The notes beneath the pieces were generated by a model. It ran no database searches and had not been told where the DNA came from. It worked only from the letters and a program-made list of their open reading frames with translations. Below are positions 1 through 5,333 of a stretch of DNA of 5,333 bases, in pieces; within the stretch, counting starts at the first letter, position 1, and each line of letters starts with the position of its first letter. Position numbers and translations under genes: made by a program. The stretch is from NCBI GenBank assembly GCA_937951455.1, contig CALFBU010000004.1, forward strand, positions 1 to 5,333, given 5' to 3'. The stretch comes from an uncultured Rhizobiaceae group bacterium. Lineage in GTDB: Bacteria > Pseudomonadota > Alphaproteobacteria > Rhizobiales > Rhizobiaceae.

Positions 1-444
1 GAGTTTGAGCGCAAACGCGACAGCGATGCGCTTCTTGAGTGGGCACCTGTGCATGGCAACTATTATGGCACGCCACGCGATGCCGTTGACAAGGCCATGG
101 GTGAGGGGCGCGACATGCTCTTTGATATCGATTATCAGGGCGGACAACAATTGATGGAAACAGCCCGTGCGGACGTGGTTTCGATTTTCATTTTACCGCC
201 TTCCATGACCGAACTTAAATCACGGCTCATTCGCCGTGCAGAAGATGCGGAAGATGTGATTGCCAAGCGTCTGGCCAATGCGATTGAAGAAATCTCGCAC
301 TGGAGAGAGTATGATTATGTTGTTGTGAATGAAGATCTTGATAAAGCGTTTCATCAGGTGCAATCGATTCTAACGGCAGAACGTTTGCGCCGTGACCGCA
401 GGCCCGGTCTTTTTGAATTTGAAGATAATCTGGTAAATGGTTGA
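1..444 (+). CDS. gmk: Guanylate kinase, C-terminal part (5' end outside the window)
   Basis: Guanylate kinase transfers phosphate from ATP to GMP, giving GDP in the cytoplasm for nucleotide and (p)ppGpp pools. The frame is open from base 1, and 147 residues are visible before TGA. The family usually has about 205-220 residues, so roughly 65-75, including the P-loop, lie to the left. The GTG at 49 is an internal Val, because homology continues upstream of it ([15 protein letters not shown] at visible residues 11-25). Visible hallmarks are the GMP-binding EWA...GNYYGT segment (13-24), DIDYQG (42-47), FILPPS, the Arg-rich lid region [17 protein letters not shown], and the closing [11 protein letters not shown] and [12 protein letters not shown] segments. 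All match the E. coli enzyme closely. The end overlaps the next gene by 8 bases. The identification is secure; only the missing 5' end is unknown. Confidence 0.97.
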   Translation, partial: EFERKRDSDALLEWAPVHGNYYGTPRDAVDKAMGEGRDMLFDIDYQGGQQLMETARADVVSIFILPPSMTELKSRLIRRAEDAEDVIAKRLANAIEEISHWREYDYVVVNEDLDKAFHQVQSILTAERLRRDRRPGLFEFEDNLVNG

Positions 445-865
445 TATTAGAGTCGTTTCCTCGAAAGAAGACATCGCTGAATGTCTTCGTCTTCGCCGAC
501 TTGTTTTTATCGAAGAACAGCAAGTGCCTGAAGATGAAGAAGTCGATGGCGATGACGACCATTGTACGCATATATTGGCGCATGTGGATGGCGAGGCTAT
601 GGGCGCGGCGAGATTTCAATATATTAATGGCAAGGCCAAGATACAGCGCGTCTGCGTTCTGAAAGAAGCACGTGGTACGGGCTTGGGGGCTCAGTTGATG
701 CGCGGCATTCTTGAGACCATCAAGGCTGAAGGCAAAGTCGAAACCGCCGTGCTTGGTTCACAAACACACGCTTTGGCGTTTTATGAAAAACTGGGGTTTT
801 CAGCTTTTGGTGATGAATATCTGGATGCGGGTATTTTGCATCAAGACATGAAAATCACACTTTAA
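437..865 (+). CDS. GNAT-family N-acetyltransferase (ElaA/YjcF-like)
   Basis: This is a predicted cytoplasmic acetyl-CoA-dependent N-acyltransferase of 142 residues, a single GNAT domain of normal length. The N-terminal part has the pattern R21..VF..EQQVP..EEVDGDD (21-40), typical of the ElaA/YjcF-like subgroup. The acetyl-CoA pyrophosphate loop is [14 protein letters not shown] at 71-84 (core R79-G-T-G-L-G84). Motif B is [10 protein letters not shown] at 112-121, where Tyr116 is the usual candidate general acid. The substrate cannot be read from sequence; small amines or protein N-termini are both possible. The ATG at 437 lies inside the end of gmk (8-base overlap), with only a weak purine stretch (GAAGAT, 421-426) upstream, so translation probably depends on ribosomes finishing gmk. 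The stop overlaps the convergent rsmA stop. The fold is sure; the function is open. Confidence 0.9.
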   Translation: MVDIRVVSSKEDIAECLRLRRLVFIEEQQVPEDEEVDGDDDHCTHILAHVDGEAMGAARFQYINGKAKIQRVCVLKEARGTGLGAQLMRGILETIKAEGKVETAVLGSQTHALAFYEKLGFSAFGDEYLDAGILHQDMKITL

Positions 866-1686
866 AGCGCGTTTGCCAATCGCACGAAACCAGCCACATC
901 AATTTCTTCCGCGCGTTTAGTTGGAGTGATTTCAGCACGTTCCAATAGTGCTTCTCCACCTAGTGACTTCAAGCTGGCGCGTAGCATTTTTCTACGTTGT
1001 CCGAAGGCTGCTCTTGTGATTGTCTCAAGAGACTTGAGTGAGCAGGGCAGTGGCTCAGACCTTGGCTCAAGATGAACGATGGAAGAGGTCACTTTTGGCG
1101 GTGGTGAAAAGGCTTCACGGGATACATCAAATGCTTTGGTCGCATGTGTGCGCCAGCCGCATAATACGCCAAGCCTGCCGTAGTGCTTATCGGCTGGCGT
1201 AGCGCAAATGCGCTCTGCCACTTCCTTTTGGAACATCAGAGTCAAGCTATCAAAAAACGGTGGCCATTGTTCGCCACCGAGCCAGCCAGTTAAAAGCGGT
1301 GTGGCAACATTATACGGCAGATTGGCGACGATTTTGGCTTTGCGGTTGAGGTGTTTTTCCCAGTCGATTTCAAGCGCGTCACCCTCGATGACTTCCAACC
1401 TGCCATTATGGTAGTCACTAATTTCTGCAAGCGCATCAAGGCATCTTGGATCACGCTCGACGGCGATGACACGTTCTGCGCCATTGGCTAGCAAAGCGCG
1501 TGTCAGGCCACCGGGACCGGGGCCGACTTCTATGATGTCATAACCTTCGAAAGAGCCTGCAGTTCTGGCAATTCTGGAAGTCAGGTTTAAATCTAGCAGG
1601 AAGTTTTGCCCCAGTGATTTTTTGGCAGCCAAGCCATGTTTTTCAATCACTTCACGCAATGGGGGAAGGTCGTCAATCGCACTCAC
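862..1686 (-). CDS. rsmA: 16S rRNA (adenine1518-N6/adenine1519-N6)-dimethyltransferase
   Basis: RsmA (KsgA) uses S-adenosylmethionine to dimethylate two adjacent adenines in the 3' hairpin of 16S rRNA, a late step and checkpoint in 30S assembly. The protein has 274 residues, normal for the family. Visible motifs are [10 protein letters not shown] (23-32); the SAM loop [10 protein letters not shown] (53-62); the acidic ribose-binding Glu77 in AVERD; GDALE (102-106); the catalytic NLPYNV (122-127, motif IV); FQKEVAERI (152-160); FSPPPKV (193-199); and the C-terminal FGQRRKMLR (228-236). The start is GTG at 1686, supported by GAGG at 1695-1698 eight bases upstream and by the family-typical N-terminus [10 protein letters not shown]. 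Start and pdxA stop share GTGA, suggesting coupled translation. It is the last gene of the minus-strand group; in E. coli apaG and apaH follow, but here they do not. Loss of this enzyme classically gives kasugamycin resistance. Confidence 0.98.
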   Translation of the reverse strand: MSAIDDLPPLREVIEKHGLAAKKSLGQNFLLDLNLTSRIARTAGSFEGYDIIEVGPGPGGLTRALLANGAERVIAVERDPRCLDALAEISDYHNGRLEVIEGDALEIDWEKHLNRKAKIVANLPYNVATPLLTGWLGGEQWPPFFDSLTLMFQKEVAERICATPADKHYGRLGVLCGWRTHATKAFDVSREAFSPPPKVTSSIVHLEPRSEPLPCSLKSLETITRAAFGQRRKMLRASLKSLGGEALLERAEITPTKRAEEIDVAGFVRLANAL

Positions 1687-2684
1687 GAATGCAACCTCAT
1701 TTCATGTGCCATTTTCATCGCTGCAATAAAGCTGGAGGGATTAGCCTTGCCAGTGCCTGCGATATCATAGGCTGTGCCGTGATCAGGTGACGTTCTGATA
1801 AAGGGAAGTCCAAGAGTGACGTTGACGGCGTCATCAAAGCCAAGGGTCTTGGCGGGGATGAGTGCCTGATCGTGATACATACAGATTGCAACGTCATAGG
1901 TTTCGCGTGCGCGTTTATGAAACATCGTATCAGCAGGAAGCGGCCCCCATGCATCAATGCCTTTTGATTTTAAGTGTGCAATTGCGGGTTCAATAATTTG
2001 AGCGTCTTCATGGCCCATGCTGCCGTTTTCACCTGCGTGAGGGTTAAGGCCAGATATGGCAAGGCGTGGGTTTTTAATACCGAATTTCGATTTTAGATCT
2101 TGTGCTGTAATGGTCGCCGTTTCTATAATCAGCGCTTCGCTTAACTGCTGTGATACTTCATGCAAGGCGATATGAATGGTCACAGGTACAGTTCGCAGAT
2201 CTGGCCCTGCCAGCATCATGACAGGTCTGATTGCCTTGCCCGTATGTTTGGCGCCAAGTTCTGCCAGATACTCCGTATGACCTGGCTGCTTAAAACCGGC
2301 TTCATATAAAACATGTTTGTTTATCGGGCAGGTGACTACGCCAGAAGCCTTCCCCGATAGGGTCAGTTCAACGCAGGTATCGATTGATTTGATCGTACCG
2401 TTCGCATCTTTTATTTCGGGCGCGCCAGCTTTACCAATAAGGGGGTAACCCAAATCCAAAACCGCAAGACTTTCATCGCAAATGCCAAGCTTTGCATAGT
2501 CATGGAATATGATATCAAGTTTTAAAAGTTTTGCTCGTCTTTCAAGAAAGCCAACATCGCCTGCAACAAAAAATTTTGGCAGGTCATACTCCTTTCTATT
2601 GAACCAGGCATCCAAAAGCACGTCAGGGCCAATTCCTGATGGATCGCCCAGAGAGACAGCAAGCGGAAGTTCAGGCTTGCTCAT
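1683..2684 (-). CDS. pdxA: 4-hydroxythreonine-4-phosphate dehydrogenase
   Basis: PdxA oxidises 4-phosphohydroxy-L-threonine with NAD(P)+, and the product decarboxylates to the amino ketone that PdxJ condenses into pyridoxine 5'-phosphate. It belongs to the DXP-dependent vitamin B6 pathway in the cytoplasm. The 333 residues match the family (E. coli 329). Visible features are the N-terminal [14 protein letters not shown] (8-21); CPINK (119-123); GHTEY (135-139); the three metal-binding histidines, His171 (TIHIALHEV), His216 ([10 protein letters not shown]) and His271 (MYHDQALIP); GPLPADTMF (247-255); and [13 protein letters not shown] (298-310). All expected active-site positions are present. 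It starts at an ATG 5 bases after the surA stop and overlaps rsmA by 4 bases. No convincing ribosome binding site precedes the ATG; that place is taken by a small AT-rich inverted repeat. Confidence 0.98.
   Translation of the reverse strand: MSKPELPLAVSLGDPSGIGPDVLLDAWFNRKEYDLPKFFVAGDVGFLERRAKLLKLDIIFHDYAKLGICDESLAVLDLGYPLIGKAGAPEIKDANGTIKSIDTCVELTLSGKASGVVTCPINKHVLYEAGFKQPGHTEYLAELGAKHTGKAIRPVMMLAGPDLRTVPVTIHIALHEVSQQLSEALIIETATITAQDLKSKFGIKNPRLAISGLNPHAGENGSMGHEDAQIIEPAIAHLKSKGIDAWGPLPADTMFHKRARETYDVAICMYHDQALIPAKTLGFDDAVNVTLGLPFIRTSPDHGTAYDIAGTGKANPSSFIAAMKMAHEMRLHS
1695..1698 (-). promoter_or_regulatory. Ribosome binding site of rsmA (decides the GTG start)
   Basis: On the minus strand GAGG sits eight bases before the GTG at 1686, inside the last codons of pdxA. 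It supports GTG as the true rsmA start despite the non-ATG codon and the 4-base overlap with the pdxA stop. Confidence 0.65.
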
Positions 2685-2686
2685 AA

Positions 2687-2702
2687 TGTTTATTGATAAA
2701 CA
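2687..2702 (-). repeat. Small inverted repeat at the surA-pdxA junction
   Basis: TGTTTAT and ATAAACA form perfect 7-base arms around a 2-base centre. The repeat spans the surA stop codon (2690-2692) and ends 3 bases from the pdxA ATG (2682-2684), taking the place where the pdxA ribosome binding site would be. The stem is AT-rich and has no following T-run, so it is not a terminator. It may be chance in an AT-rich junction, or a weak RNA hairpin opened by ribosomes finishing surA. Confidence 0.4.
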
Positions 2703-3763
2703 ATGGTTGCGTTTTCGCGTAGCTCTTCCAGGTATTTCTTGGAGAACTCAGAGCTTTTTTCACTGAACTGGCTAAAGTCCGTAGACTGTCTTGTAACCTG
2801 AGCAGCGCGGTCATCATCGACGGTGCGACTACTACAAATCGTCATAAACTCCACACCCTTTTCAGTTTCCTGTGCGCTGGTTGTTCCACCTACACCCGCT
2901 GAAGCGATTTGATCTTTCCAACGTTCTGGCAACTCAGGTTCCATTATGTGTCTGCGGTCTAGCATGCTTACATCTTTCAGACCCTTGATTGATTGCAATA
3001 GATTATCGCATCCATTCACAGTTTGGCGAAATGCATTTGCTTCTCTTTTACGCTCTGCAATCTTGGCCGCTGACCTTTTGTTCTTGGGTACAACAAAGAC
3101 GACCTGTTTAAAGCTGTATTCGTTTACTTTCGGCTTTTGGTTGCCATTGTCACGCAGCTCTTTAAGGGCGTTTTGTTCTGAAATTCGGCTGGTTTCTGCC
3201 TGGAACTTACCTTGAACTGTTCTTTGCCAGCTTATTTGAGTTCTAATAAATGACTTGAAATGTCTTGTACTCACACCACGTCTGTTTAATTCTTTCGAGA
3301 GCGCAGCCTTTGTTGCACGGTTTTGTTTTGCAAAATTGCCAAAAGCCGTTTCAACTTGTTCGTCTGTTGCGAGTGTTCTTCTTCTTGTTGCTTCTTCAAG
3401 TTTTAAAACTTGTTCAATCATCTCATTTTCAGCAGCCTTCGCAAGATTGCCCGGCGTTCTGCGCAGTTTTAGAAACTGAGTTCTATGCTTGATATCAAGG
3501 TTTGTGATTGCATTTTTGTTCACCAAAATTTTGATGTACGCTCCTCGGTTTTGAACGCCACCTTTTTTCTGAATAACTTTTGCAAGCTCTTTGGTTTCTT
3601 CTTTTGCAGCTTCGGTTGTTTCTTGCGTTGCTTCAGTAGCCAATTGTGTTGTTTCGCCGGTCTCTGCGCTTTCCTTAATGGCCGAACTTGAAGAATTACA
3701 GGCCACAAGCCCAAGCAAGGCTCCGCTAAACAGACAATTAAGGCCTAGTGTTGCAAGTTTCAT
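2690..3763 (-). CDS. surA: SurA-like periplasmic chaperone, predicted lipoprotein
   Basis: This is a probable chaperone for outer-membrane proteins, 357 residues, sitting directly downstream of lptD, whose product is a SurA client in E. coli. Residues 1-21 form a short signal peptide ending in a lipobox L19-V20-A21-C22. Residues 23-67 are a Ser, then Thr/Glu/Ala/Lys-rich tether. The SurA N-terminal helical domain starts near 76 ([20 protein letters not shown], 79-98) and runs to about 205. A parvulin-like region follows from about 213 ([13 protein letters not shown], 214-226) to 319, with two cysteines, Cys252 and Cys310, that could pair in the periplasm. The usual parvulin His-Ile-Leu and GGDLGW motifs are absent, so isomerase activity is doubtful. 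The ATG at 3763 has GGGGA seven bases upstream. E. coli SurA is soluble and has two parvulin domains; this one is shorter and apparently lipid-anchored. The SurA-family assignment is strong; the lipoprotein state is a prediction. Confidence 0.88.
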   Translation of the reverse strand: MKLATLGLNCLFSGALLGLVACNSSSSAIKESAETGETTQLATEATQETTEAAKEETKELAKVIQKKGGVQNRGAYIKILVNKNAITNLDIKHRTQFLKLRRTPGNLAKAAENEMIEQVLKLEEATRRRTLATDEQVETAFGNFAKQNRATKAALSKELNRRGVSTRHFKSFIRTQISWQRTVQGKFQAETSRISEQNALKELRDNGNQKPKVNEYSFKQVVFVVPKNKRSAAKIAERKREANAFRQTVNGCDNLLQSIKGLKDVSMLDRRHIMEPELPERWKDQIASAGVGGTTSAQETEKGVEFMTICSSRTVDDDRAAQVTRQSTDFSQFSEKSSEFSKKYLEELRENATIVYQ

Positions 3764-3845
3764 TTTTAAGTCCCCGAGATCTAATCTGCCCTGTTTGTAA
3801 CTTAAAACACGTCAAATCAGGTATTTTTATGGTTTTTGAAACAAC
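3764..3845 (-). other. lptD-surA intergenic gap
   Basis: This 82-base AT-rich gap is the only real spacer in the minus-strand cluster. It holds the surA ribosome binding site near its downstream end. A TTGACG hexamer (minus strand, 3810-3815) could be a -35 element, but no convincing -10 follows at the right distance. No stable hairpin with a T-run is seen, so there is no clear terminator after lptD. Read-through from lptD into surA is the simpler reading, and a weak extra promoter cannot be excluded. Confidence 0.5.
3771..3775 (-). promoter_or_regulatory. Ribosome binding site of surA
   Basis: On the minus strand GGGGA lies seven bases before the ATG at 3763 (GGGGA-CTTAAAA-ATG). Its G-rich match to the anti-Shine-Dalgarno and its spacing support this start, which also places a complete signal peptide at the N-terminus. 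Confidence 0.7.
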
Positions 3846-5333
3846 CTAATTGTCATTGAAATCAAAATCGCGCTCAAACCCACCGATTGTGCGAAGTCCA
3901 AGTGACACGCCAATTGTGCTTCCTGTATTTTCCCCTGTTGTACGATTATCATTATCGCTATAGCTCAGCGAGAATGAGAAACAGTCATTGTCGTAACCAA
4001 CGCCAATACTGTGTTTATACAGTTCGGAACTTTCGATGTCGTATGATGCGGAGCCAAAGACACGCCAGTTTTCGTCCAGTCGAAGGCTACCCGTACCAGT
4101 AACCTCGTGGCGATCTTGATCAAAGCGATAGTTTGGTTGCGCTTCTGTGAATGTATAAGATGCTCTAAACGAGTAATCAGGCTGAGATACGGTTACATCA
4201 ACTTCACTGCGGTTGAGATCCAGATCTTGTTCATCAAGGCGAATTGCGACGCCTGCGGAAACGCCTGCACCATCGCTCACTCTTAGAGATGCAACGATAT
4301 CAGAGCGATCTGTTTCAAGTCCTGATTCTTGTCCAACATTTGTAAGGTCGTTGGTGGCTGCAAAAGAATTGTCACCGCCAAGGTGGAAGGACTGGCCTGC
4401 GACGATGTCCAGGCTGCCGCCTTCAATAAAGCTTGCTGAATAGCGGAAGCCGATGTTGGCGCGTGTGCCGCCTTCGACACGGTCATAGCCTGAGAATTTG
4501 TCACGCTCAAACAGGTTCGATGTATCAAACACCAGGCTTTGTGCGTCCTCGTTTGCAAATTCACCAATGTTACGTTCGCTTGGGCGGGCAATGATCTGGG
4601 CAATCGGCTCAAAGATATGGCTGGCCGCTTCCGTCTGGGCAATCATTGGATAGCGAATTTCAAACGCACCCGCTGGCATGACGCGGTAAATGCTGTCGTT
4701 GGTAAGGAGGGCAGTTGTCCCAGTCGGATCAAATATGACTGGATTTCCCTCGCCATCGACGTTGTTTATATCTTGATAAATAGCATCACCACGAACGCTC
4801 AAAGAGGTTGTAGTAACTAATCCTCCAGACGAAATACTGGTAGCTTTCCATTCTAATTCTGCACTTGCTCGAGTAGTATTCCCATCAATACCTGTAAAAC
4901 GTTCATTGTCTGCAGGAGCAGCATTAGCTGTATCAGGATTTGATATTTGAAATGCGTCCCTAGATACACTTGCAACATTTAAGTCGAATGATACCTGTCC
5001 ATGTGCAAACTCTTCACCAGATACAGCATTGTAATCCAGCAATGGAAGCACTGTTGCCTGTTGGTCTGTTGCGGATTGGTTGCCAGGAAAAAAATCTGTT
5101 CCTCCTTCAGGACTCAACTCATCCAACCTTCTGGATTGTACCAGAAAGTCCTGCGCTCTTAGGTCGAAATAGTTTTTCTCGCCAATGCCAATGAGGAAAA
5201 TCTCGTTGGTGATGTCGTTATCGTCCTTGTTTTCAAGATCATACGTGCGTGCGAAATTTGCGTCTGTCTGGAAGAGGGCGTCCCAGCCTACCTGCCAGCG
5301 TGAATTGATATCAAACAAGCCTTTGGTAATGAC
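3846..5333 (-). CDS. lptD: LPS-assembly protein LptD, C-terminal barrel part (5' end outside the window)
   Basis: LptD is the outer-membrane beta-barrel that, with the plug lipoprotein LptE, inserts lipopolysaccharide into the outer leaflet. The frame is open to the right edge, giving 495 visible residues and a TAG stop. The TTG at 5316-5318 is internal, since the reading VITKGLFDINSRWQVGWD continues through it. The visible part is alternating-residue barrel sequence, with segments typical of alphaproteobacterial LptD: HIFEPIAQIIARP, NEDAQSLVFDTSNLFERDKFSGYDRVEGGTRANIG (given here only as landmark words within 4450-4640), and the closing SLGLRTIGGF. A single Cys is visible (codon 3981-3983, 45th residue from the C-terminus), in the region where E. 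coli LptD carries its disulfide-forming C-terminal cysteines. The N-terminal jellyroll domain and signal peptide lie outside. Part of the gene (about 4801-5040) is poorer in G+C than the rest. Confidence 0.95.
   Translation of the reverse strand, partial: VITKGLFDINSRWQVGWDALFQTDANFARTYDLENKDDNDITNEIFLIGIGEKNYFDLRAQDFLVQSRRLDELSPEGGTDFFPGNQSATDQQATVLPLLDYNAVSGEEFAHGQVSFDLNVASVSRDAFQISNPDTANAAPADNERFTGIDGNTTRASAELEWKATSISSGGLVTTTSLSVRGDAIYQDINNVDGEGNPVIFDPTGTTALLTNDSIYRVMPAGAFEIRYPMIAQTEAASHIFEPIAQIIARPSERNIGEFANEDAQSLVFDTSNLFERDKFSGYDRVEGGTRANIGFRYSASFIEGGSLDIVAGQSFHLGGDNSFAATNDLTNVGQESGLETDRSDIVASLRVSDGAGVSAGVAIRLDEQDLDLNRSEVDVTVSQPDYSFRASYTFTEAQPNYRFDQDRHEVTGTGSLRLDENWRVFGSASYDIESSELYKHSIGVGYDNDCFSFSLSYSDNDNRTTGENTGSTIGVSLGLRTIGGFERDFDFNDN

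Noticed and set aside
49..51. GTG at 49 as the start of a short guanylate kinase
   Set aside because: The frame is open from base 1, and the preceding residues (DALLEWAP) match the conserved guanylate kinase GMP-binding region.
227..619. A 130-codon open frame on the minus strand opposite gmk and the GNAT gene
   Set aside because: It lies across two well-supported genes, has no recognisable motif or ribosome binding site, and its translation looks like an antisense shadow.
3375..3397. CTT-rich run in surA as a phase-variable or slippage tract
   Set aside because: The run has only about three uninterrupted trinucleotide units and encodes a normal Glu/Arg-rich helix, so slippage in it would not shift the frame.
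3810..3815. TTGACG on the minus strand as a -35 box for a surA promoter
   Set aside because: No believable -10 element lies 16-18 bases downstream, so a single hexamer in an AT-rich gap is weak evidence.
3831..3846. Possible hairpin (GGTT...AACC) after the lptD stop as a terminator
   Set aside because: Only four outer pairs form cleanly, the inner part needs a bulge and a one-base loop, and no T-run follows on the minus strand.
4283..4642. A 119-codon minus-strand open frame within lptD in another frame
   Set aside because: It is rich in Ser, Ala and Leu with no domain pattern, and lies wholly inside clear LptD barrel coding sequence.

Overview
The window is an ordinary housekeeping stretch from an alphaproteobacterium, most likely of the order Hyphomicrobiales (Rhizobiales). 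That placement rests on the style of the LptD and SurA-like proteins and on the gene order. Base composition is moderate and uneven: about 53% G+C in one counted part of lptD, and about 40% in parts of surA and upstream lptD. I cannot name a genus. The coding strands are almost gapless, and there are no RNA genes, mobile elements or CRISPR arrays.

Layout. The plus strand carries the 3' part of gmk (guanylate kinase, cut by the left edge), followed by an overlapping gene for a small GNAT acetyltransferase. The minus strand, read right to left, carries the 3' part of lptD (cut by the right edge), then a surA-like chaperone gene, pdxA and rsmA (ksgA). The two groups converge and their last genes overlap by 4 bases at 862-865. 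On the minus strand surA and pdxA are 5 bases apart, and pdxA and rsmA overlap by 4 bases (GTGA), so these three genes look like one transcript. An 82-base gap separates lptD from surA.

How the genes fit together. lptD-surA-pdxA-rsmA is an old order shared with Escherichia coli, where apaG and apaH follow. LptD is the outer-membrane barrel that inserts lipopolysaccharide, and SurA escorts such barrels through the periplasm. PdxA acts in vitamin B6 synthesis and RsmA dimethylates 16S rRNA, so these two share the operon without sharing a pathway. gmk makes GDP and is a conserved neighbour in this bacterial group.

I found no new multi-gene system. The observation most worth a second look is that the SurA-like protein appears to be a lipoprotein. 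It has a clear lipobox Cys, then an acidic Thr/Glu/Ala tether with an 11-residue repeat, and a parvulin-like domain that lacks the usual catalytic motifs.
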